In this document: one piece after another, positions 61,889 through 64,000 of the stretch | How positions within the stretch are numbered: the stretch's first letter is position 1 | Layout of the letters: every line of letters starts with the position of its first letter | Source of the DNA: Methylorubrum thiocyanatum | GTDB lineage: Bacteria > Pseudomonadota > Alphaproteobacteria > Rhizobiales > Beijerinckiaceae | NCBI GenBank assembly: GCA_014138645.1 | Contig: JACJIB010000007.1 | Location: 62,001-126,000, forward strand | DNA length: 64,000 nt | Direction of reading: 5' to 3' | The notes under the pieces: model-generated | Told to the model about the DNA's origin: nothing | Seen by the model: the letters and a program-made list of their open reading frames with translations, nothing else | Databases searched by the model: none | Program-made: the position numbers and the translations under genes

Positions 61889-62146
61889 ATGCTCCGCCTC
61901 GTCCTCCAAGAGATCCTCCTGTTCTCCCTGCCCTTCCTGGCCTTCGCCGCGTGGCTGCTGTTCGCCCGGCGCTCGCCGCTCGACCATGCGGCGTGGAAGC
62001 CGCAATGGACGCGGCTGGTCCTGGCCGGGCTGTTCGTCGTCATCGCCTCCCTCGTCATGACCGGGCTGACCGGGCAGCGCACGAAGGACGGCTACGAGCC
62101 GCCGCGCTACGAGAACGGCCGGCTGGTGCCGGGGCATTTCCGGTGA
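61889..62146 (+). CDS. DUF6111 small membrane protein
   Basis: The 85-residue protein has two membrane helices (about 5-26 and 42-60). A conserved polar tail contains GQRTKDGYEPPRYENGRLVPGHF, the pattern of DUF6111 proteins that commonly lie between a Nudix gene and the CCA-adding enzyme in Rhizobiales. Function unknown. Its stop overlaps the next start (GTGA). Confidence 0.88.
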   Translation: MLRLVLQEILLFSLPFLAFAAWLLFARRSPLDHAAWKPQWTRLVLAGLFVVIASLVMTGLTGQRTKDGYEPPRYENGRLVPGHFR

Positions 62147-63408
62147 TCGCCGACGCGCTTCCCCCGCCCCTCGATGTGGACGGCCCCGCCCGCCTTCTGG
62201 CGCGGGCGGGCGTGCAGGCCTGCCTCGCGGCGCTCGACGCACCGGGCGAGGCGACGCGCCTCGTCGGCGGCTGCGTGCGCGACGCGCTGCTCGGGTCGAT
62301 CGTGAGCGACATCGACCTCGCCACCACGCTCCTGCCGGAGGTGGTGATGGAGCGGGCCGGCGCCGCCGGGATCAAGGCGGTGCCCACAGGCATCGAGCAT
62401 GGCACGATCACCCTCGTCGTGAGGGGCGAGCCGCACGAGGTGACGACCCTGCGCGAGGATGTGGAGACCGACGGGCGCCACGCGGTGGTGCGCTTCGGCC
62501 GCGACTTTTCCCGCGATGCCGAGCGGCGCGACTTCACCATCAACGCGCTCTCCCTCGATGCGCGGGGGCGCCTGCACGACACGACGGGAGGCGTCGCCGA
62601 CCTCGCCGCCGGCCGGGTGCGTTTCATCGGCGACGCCGCGACCCGCCTGCGCGAGGACGCCCTGCGGCTCCTGCGCTTCTTCCGCTTCCACGCCCGCTAC
62701 GGGCGCGGCGCGCCGGATGCCGAGGGTCTCGCCGCCGCCATCGCCGCCCGGGACAGCCTCGACCGGCTCTCGCGGGAACGGGTGCGGGCCGAATTCCTGA
62801 AACTGCTGCTCGCGCCCCGCGCCGTCGCGGCGGTGGCCACCTTGAGCGAGACCGGCCTGCTGCTGCGCATCCTCGGGGGCATCGGCGAACTCGGCCGGCT
62901 CGCGCGCGTCGCCGGGGCGGAGCCGGCTCTGGATGCGACGGCCCGCTTCGCGGCGCTGGCCGTGCGCACCAGCGAGGATGCGGACCGGCTTCAGGCGCGT
63001 CTGCGTCTGTCGCGGGCCGAGCATGCGCGCCTGACCGGCTATGCCGCGGCGCTGGCAGCCCTCCACGACCGGCCCGACATCGCGGCGGAGGCGGTGCCGG
63101 CCCTGGTGGCGATCCACGGCGCCGAACCGCTGCGGGAAGCGCTGATCGCGCTGGACGGCGAGCCGCGCCCGCGCGTGACGGCGGAGGCGCGTGCGAACCT
63201 CGACCGGATGGCTCGTGCAGGCACCCGACCGGTCTTCCCCCTGACCGGCGCCGACCTCGTGGCGCGTGGTCTGCCGCCGGGCCGGGGGGTCGGCCTGGGC
63301 CTCAAGGCGGCCCGTGAACTCTGGCTCGCCGAGGGCTGCCCGGACGATGCGGAGGCGCGGGAACGGTTGATCGCGCGGGCGCTGGAGGCTGCCAAGGAAT
63401 CGAAGTGA
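62143..63408 (+). CDS. cca: CCA-adding tRNA nucleotidyltransferase
   Basis: The 421-residue class II enzyme starts at GTG 62143. The catalytic head has RLVGGCVRDALLG and DIDLATTLLPE with metal-binding Asp residues, then FTINALSLD and RLREDALRLLRFFRFHARYG. It repairs or completes 3' CCA ends of tRNAs. The C-terminal half is helical, and the late LTGADLVARGLPPGRGVGLGLK motif is typical of alphaproteobacterial members. Confidence 0.94.
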   Translation: MIADALPPPLDVDGPARLLARAGVQACLAALDAPGEATRLVGGCVRDALLGSIVSDIDLATTLLPEVVMERAGAAGIKAVPTGIEHGTITLVVRGEPHEVTTLREDVETDGRHAVVRFGRDFSRDAERRDFTINALSLDARGRLHDTTGGVADLAAGRVRFIGDAATRLREDALRLLRFFRFHARYGRGAPDAEGLAAAIAARDSLDRLSRERVRAEFLKLLLAPRAVAAVATLSETGLLLRILGGIGELGRLARVAGAEPALDATARFAALAVRTSEDADRLQARLRLSRAEHARLTGYAAALAALHDRPDIAAEAVPALVAIHGAEPLREALIALDGEPRPRVTAEARANLDRMARAGTRPVFPLTGADLVARGLPPGRGVGLGLKAARELWLAEGCPDDAEARERLIARALEAAKESK

Positions 63409-63609
63409 TTGGCTTCGAGCGCCGCTGCGCGTTCGGGCCACGTGCCGTTCGGGGATGGCCGAGGAGGCAAAGCGGTTGAACTCCGAGCGCCAACCCTTAT
63501 TATCCCGATCAACGGGGACGGATCGCCTGAGACAGCCCCGGGCCGCCGATACGGGCAACCGCTTCGGTCCACGCGCAACGCGAGATACTCAAGGGCTTCG
63601 GCGAGTGAT
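63409..63609 (+). other. Intergenic stretch without a recognised gene
   Basis: The 339 bases between cca and the partial gene at the window end hold a terminator (63610-63640) and a palindromic repeat (63650-63751). In the first 200 bases I see nothing definite. Two open frames read through it, but they continue into the terminator and repeat and show no domain or ribosome binding site. A tRNA-like string near 63455-63495 does not fold as a tRNA. A small RNA ending at the terminator is possible. Confidence 0.4.
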
Positions 63610-63640
63610 AACCCCTCCTCCCCCGGAGCGAGGGGTTTTT
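63610..63640 (+). terminator. Intrinsic terminator downstream of cca
   Basis: AACCCCTC (63610-63617) pairs with GAGGGGTT (63630-63637), and a run of five T follows. The 12-base loop can form a further CTCC/GGAG pairing. Confidence 0.8.
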
Positions 63641-63647
63641 CATATCG

Positions 63648-63751
63648 AGAGCATCATCCCGAAAGGTGGTTTCCGGCTTTCGGAAAAAGATGATGCAAAG
63701 ACGAAAGCTTAGACCATCGTGCTGGATCCGATATCCAGCACGATGGTCTAG
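63648..63751 (-). repeat. Palindromic intergenic repeat, copy 2 (inverted)
   Basis: On the minus strand this copy reads CTAGACCATCGTGCTGGAT, ATCGG, then its complement (arms 63710-63727 and 63733-63750). TTTTTCCGAAAGCCGG and CACCTTTCGGGATGATG follow. Compared with copy 1, several bases in one arm differ and the opposite arm carries the matching changes, so pairing is kept. Its CTAG end supplies the stop codon of the gene at the window edge. Confidence 0.88.
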
Positions 63752-64000
63752 CGGCGGGCCTGGGGCCGGATCGGCTCGCCCCGGTAGACCTTGGCGCAGA
63801 GGATCGGGAAGCTGATCTTGGTCGTGCCCACCAGAATCGCCTGCCGGTCCGATCGCGGATATGCGCTCTCTACGACCAGCAGCAAGCGCTGCCGTCCGCC
63901 GGCTTGTGCCCGGCGCAGATGAAAATAGATCGGGTAGTGACGGCCGTCCGGTAGCACCACGTTCGCCAAGTACACATAGTTTCGGTCCGTCGGCGTGAGG
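63748..64000 (-). CDS. Unknown protein, C-terminal part (runs off the window)
   Basis: The frame is open from the window end to the TAG at 63750-63748, giving 83 residues. It contains TDRNYVYLANVVLPDGRHYPIYFHLRRA, RLLLVVESAYPR and ILCAKVYRGEPIRPQARR. GTG 63975 could be an internal start, but the frame continues upstream without interruption, so this is probably the end of a longer protein. The pattern recalls short uncharacterised proteins in alphaproteobacteria; no function is assigned. Confidence 0.6.
   Translation of the reverse strand, partial: LTPTDRNYVYLANVVLPDGRHYPIYFHLRRAQAGGRQRLLLVVESAYPRSDRQAILVGTTKISFPILCAKVYRGEPIRPQARR

Noticed and set aside
63450..63530. tRNA-like string GGCCGAGGAGGCAAAGCGG after cca
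   Set aside because: It recalls the D-arm of a class II tRNA, but no matching acceptor stem, anticodon arm or T-arm can be formed.

Overview
The window is GC-rich DNA from an alphaproteobacterium, most likely a Methylobacterium or Methylorubrum. Three things point there: a second formaldehyde-activating-enzyme homologue (Fae2 type), the aerobic CobG/CobN cobalamin pathway, and the cycHJKL-type cytochrome c maturation operon. Assignments rest on motif recognition and gene order; no database search was run.

Layout. (1) 1-6.7 kb, minus strand: a partial unknown gene, a DUF1007 protein with a NiCoT-like Ni/Co transporter, then ccmI-ccmE-ccmF-ccmH, which deliver haem to and assemble c-type cytochromes. 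(2) 6.9-10.1 kb: a two-component system (PepSY-like periplasmic protein, OmpR-type regulator, histidine kinase). A plus-strand VapBC-type toxin-antitoxin pair lies between regulator and kinase. (3) 10.3-30.5 kb, minus strand: a gene transfer agent (GTA) or GTA-like prophage cluster in the RcGTA order: terminase, portal, prohead protease, capsid, adaptors, tail, short tape measure, distal tail, hub, NlpC/P60 peptidase, large host-specificity protein, DUF2793, GH24 lysozyme and accessory genes. It is split between capsid and head-tail connector by a 3.4 kb block with three trypsin-fold proteases and a small partner protein. A promoter with an adjacent inverted repeat precedes the cluster, and a parS-like palindrome lies between terminase and portal.

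(4) 30.8-42.5 kb: cobalamin synthesis and cobalt uptake. A B12 riboswitch precedes cbtB-cbtA-DUF1636-cobW-DUF4349-cobN-cobG-cobH-cobI-cobJ on the minus strand; cobU-cobO diverge on the plus strand. Nearly all genes overlap or almost touch. (5) 42.5-47.2 kb: a NYN-domain protein behind an intrinsic terminator, fae2, small unknowns, a lipoprotein, an alpha/beta hydrolase with an Asp nucleophile, and a 1.1 kb AT-rich island with one unknown membrane-type gene. (6) 47.2-52.8 kb: a PAS-rich hybrid histidine kinase, an AraC regulator divergent from a small membrane protein, and an exported alpha/beta hydrolase.

(7) 52.9-59.8 kb, minus strand: MoxR ATPase, DUF58, BatA/DUF4159 and a second large membrane protein, a conserved alphaproteobacterial set of unknown role. 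(8) 60-63.4 kb, plus strand: hotdog thioesterase, DUF1285, CoA-pyrophosphatase-type Nudix, DUF6111 and CCA-adding enzyme. Two copies of a roughly 100 bp palindromic repeat flank this block in opposite orientation; each overlaps the stop codon of a gene. The window ends in a partial minus-strand unknown gene.

The least ordinary material is the protease block inside the GTA cluster, the AT-rich orphan at 46.1-47.2 kb, the covarying repeat pair, and the palindrome carried in frame inside cobN.
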